DNA of 6,792 bases from an uncultured Eubacteriales bacterium (GTDB taxonomy: Bacteria > Bacillota > Clostridia > Lachnospirales > CAG-274): contig CABUWB010000099.1 of assembly GCA_902495025.1 (NCBI GenBank), forward strand, positions 1-6,792. Reading direction: 5' to 3'. Shown here one piece after another: positions 5,833 through 6,792 of this stretch (positions are counted from its first letter, which is position 1; each line of letters opens with the position of its first letter). Made by a program: the position numbers and the translations under genes. The notes below the pieces were generated by a model. The model was not told where the DNA came from and ran no database searches. It saw only the letters and a list, made by a program, of their open reading frames with translations.

Positions 5833-5869
5833 GTTACTATAACACCACAATAGTAACTTGTCAATAGTA
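5833..5869. promoter_or_regulatory. Candidate operator: inverted repeat plus extra half-site over the asd promoter
   Basis: GTTACTAT (5833-5840) and ATAGTAAC (5850-5857) form a perfect 8-bp inverted repeat with a 9-bp spacer, covering the -10 and most of the promoter spacer. A further copy of the right arm, CAATAGTA, occurs at 5848-5855 and again at 5862-5869 (14-bp period), the latter overlapping the -35. A regulator bound here would block RNA polymerase; the protein is unknown. No regulator gene is in the window. Confidence 0.45.
5836..5864 (-). promoter_or_regulatory. Promoter of the asd-dapA-dapB operon
   Basis: On the minus strand a perfect TTGACA (5864-5859) and TATAGT (5841-5836) are separated by 17 bases, with an extended -10 TG (5844-5843). 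The start site would be near 5829. This is among the closest matches to the housekeeping consensus in the window. Confidence 0.85.
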
Positions 5870-5914
5870 TAAAATAATATCTATGGTAAAAAATAAGGCT
5901 GTGGAGGTGATAGC

Positions 5915-6103
5915 GTGAAAAAGGCTAAAAAGCTGCCCACGCCCGACGATATATTAAAGCTGGAAATTGCAAAGGAGCTTGGGCTTGATGATAAAATAGC
6001 CAAAAACGGCTGGAAAAGTCTTACCGCAAAGGAGAGCGGGCGCATTGGCGGCATTATGACAAAGCGCAAGCGGGAACGTGAGTGTAACAAAGAGGTAACA
6101 TAA
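5915..6103 (+). CDS. Alpha/beta-type small acid-soluble spore protein
   Basis: The 62-residue product fits the alpha/beta-type SASP family, which coats DNA in the spore core, protects it against UV and heat, and is degraded at germination. Seen: DILKLEIAKELGL (12-24), matching the first conserved helix and containing an E-I-A-K-E stretch like the site cut by the germination protease GPR. GWKSLTAKESGRIGGIMTK (32-50) matches the second conserved block with its SGxIGG core. The C-terminus (KRKRERECNKEVT) is more basic and longer than usual for the family, and it holds a cysteine. The start is GTG at 5915, supported by GGAGGTGA (5903-5910). A forespore promoter is expected; TATGGTA at 5882-5888 resembles a sigma-G -10, but I see no convincing -35. 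The gene diverges from asd. Confidence 0.82.
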   Translation: MKKAKKLPTPDDILKLEIAKELGLDDKIAKNGWKSLTAKESGRIGGIMTKRKRERECNKEVT

Positions 6104-6212
6104 ATTTAATATTATACGGACAAAAATGGGTGTATAATGAATAGAAATAATATTTTTATACTATACTTATCTTACAGACCTTTTGGTGTGATTGTGAGGA
6201 GGTATATTATAT

Positions 6213-6434
6213 ATGGAGAGGGATTATGTCAGCCTGACAGCGGAGCTGCGTGAAATTGAGCGCAGCCTTGCCATTGCTGAAAAAAAGCTTGACTATGCGT
6301 CCGATGAGCTGCTTATTGACAGTGCAATTTACGAGATTGAGTCGCTCTACAAAAGACATGCCTATTATATAAGGCTGTGCAGGGAGCTTTATGAAAGCAG
6401 ACAGACGGGGGCAGGTGAGGATTTTGCAGTCTGA
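6213..6434 (+). CDS. DUF2508 (YaaL-like) family protein
   Basis: This 73-residue, charged, almost entirely helical protein has no signal peptide or membrane segment. The first half (SLTAELREIERSLAIAEKKL, about 7-26) reads as a coiled coil. The second half has the pattern DELLIDSAIYEIESLYKRHAYY (about 31-52), which fits the small DUF2508/YaaL family. No biochemical function is known to me. Context is the best support: in Bacillus and Clostridia a yaaL-type gene lies directly upstream of bofA, as here, with an 11-base overlap to the preferred bofA start. AGGAGGT (6197-6203) precedes the ATG by nine bases. The upstream region is AT-rich. A TATAAT at 6133-6138 has no good -35, and a sigma-E-like TAATATT (6148-6154) is followed by only an approximate -10. 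Confidence 0.72.
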   Translation: MERDYVSLTAELREIERSLAIAEKKLDYASDELLIDSAIYEIESLYKRHAYYIRLCRELYESRQTGAGEDFAV

Positions 6435-6690
6435 TTTGATGATTTATGCAATGCTTGTCCTACTCTCGCTTGCGGCGCTTTTACTTGTGCTCGGCAAACC
6501 GTTCAGGGCATTTTTAAGGCTTGCGGTAAGGTCGGTTATAGGTGCGTGCGCAATTTTTGTGGCGGACTTTATCCTATCGCCCCTGTCGCTGTCTGTGGGT
6601 ATTAACTGCTTTACCGCAGTTTTTACGGGGCTGCTGGGCATACCGGGGTTTGTAACCCTCTACATACTTGCATATATTATAAGAAGCTAA
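6424..6690 (+). CDS. bofA: BofA family protein (pro-sigma-K processing inhibitor-like)
   Basis: In Bacillus, BofA sits in the outer forespore membrane and holds the SpoIVFB protease inactive until the forespore signals. Seen here: three hydrophobic segments at about 6-24, 35-54 and 62-86, and the diagnostic C-terminal GINCFTAVFTGLLGIPG (59-75). N61 and T64 correspond to polar residues that I recall as important in the Bacillus protein. I chose the TTG at 6424 (88 residues, close to the Bacillus length of about 87), with AGGTG (6413-6417) six bases upstream. An ATG at 6391 with AGGGAG (6381-6386) would add 11 residues and overlap the previous gene by 44 bases. An ATG at 6439 has no visible ribosome-binding site. 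Whether this organism has SpoIVFB and pro-sigma-K cannot be told from the window. Confidence 0.82.
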   Translation: MQSDLMIYAMLVLLSLAALLLVLGKPFRAFLRLAVRSVIGACAIFVADFILSPLSLSVGINCFTAVFTGLLGIPGFVTLYILAYIIRS

Positions 6691-6747
6691 CTAACGTTGT
6701 AAATTAGAGTTTATAGGACAGAATTAACAAACCAACATTTGGAATCG

Positions 6748-6770
6748 TAGGGGCGGCAATCTGCCGCCCG
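6748..6770. repeat. GC-rich REP-like palindrome
   Basis: GGGCGGCA (6751-6758) and TGCCGCCC (6762-6769) form a perfect 8-bp stem with a 3-nt loop, within a GTAGGGGCGGC...GCCGCCCG context. The GC content is far above that of the flanks. GTAGGGGCG...CGCCC palindromes recur as dispersed intergenic elements in gut Clostridia genomes, as I recall them. Only one copy is in this window, so repetition is inferred. No U-tract follows on either strand, so a standard terminator is unlikely. Confidence 0.55.
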
Positions 6771-6792
6771 TCAACCATTGCAACATGTTCAA

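Noticed and set aside
5682..5867. 61-codon plus-strand frame
   Set aside because: It is the antisense of the lysine riboswitch and promoter, with no ribosome-binding site.
6133..6138. TATAAT as a housekeeping promoter for the DUF2508-bofA genes
   Set aside because: The hexamer 17 bases upstream (TATTAT) does not resemble a -35 and there is no extended TGn, so I list it only as an alternative.
1..6792. CRISPR array, tRNA, rRNA, insertion sequence or prophage
   Set aside because: I looked for regular direct repeats, cloverleaf ends, transposase or integrase motifs and found none.

Overview
The window looks like chromosomal DNA of a spore-forming, Gram-positive anaerobe of the class Clostridia. 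A gut Oscillospirales/Ruminococcus-like lineage is my inference, not something the sequence proves. The grounds are moderate-to-low GC, strong GGAGG ribosome-binding sites, TTGACA/TATAAT-type promoters with extended -10 elements, an alpha/beta-type small acid-soluble spore protein, a YaaL (DUF2508)-BofA pair, a lysine riboswitch ahead of asd-dapA-dapB, and a DUF6062 protein.

Layout. (1) Positions 1-321, minus strand: the N-terminal part of an 8-oxoguanine DNA glycosylase that runs off the left edge. (2) Positions 393-1765, plus strand: a two-gene, translationally coupled operon behind a near-consensus promoter, encoding a DUF6062 protein with a duplicated Cys/His motif and a single-pass membrane protein of unknown function, closed by a weak terminator. 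(3) Positions about 1894-2072, plus strand: an apparently free-standing, roughly 145-nt structured small RNA with its own promoter, three stem-loops including a strong intrinsic terminator, and several cytosine-rich single-stranded segments that could pair with Shine-Dalgarno sequences. This is the most novel-looking element here. (4) Positions 2136-2668, plus strand: a monocistronic NimA-like, pyridoxamine 5'-phosphate oxidase-fold flavoprotein gene. (5) Positions 5864 back to 2670, minus strand: the asd-dapA-dapB operon (aspartyl phosphate to tetrahydrodipicolinate), preceded by a promoter, a lysine riboswitch with terminator and candidate antiterminator, and followed by an intrinsic terminator. 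(6) Positions 5915-6690, plus strand: three small sporulation-linked genes (SASP, DUF2508/YaaL, BofA). (7) The right edge holds a perfect GC-rich palindrome that looks like a dispersed REP-type element.

How they fit together. Asd, DapA and DapB catalyse consecutive steps of the aspartate branch that feeds lysine, diaminopimelate for peptidoglycan and, in sporulating Firmicutes, dipicolinic acid for the spore core. They sit divergently beside genes for spore-DNA protection and for a BofA-family protein. The riboswitch gives feedback control by lysine. An inverted repeat over the asd -10 region, plus a third half-site over the -35, suggests an additional, unidentified DNA-binding regulator. No CRISPR array, tRNA, rRNA, transposase or phage gene was seen.
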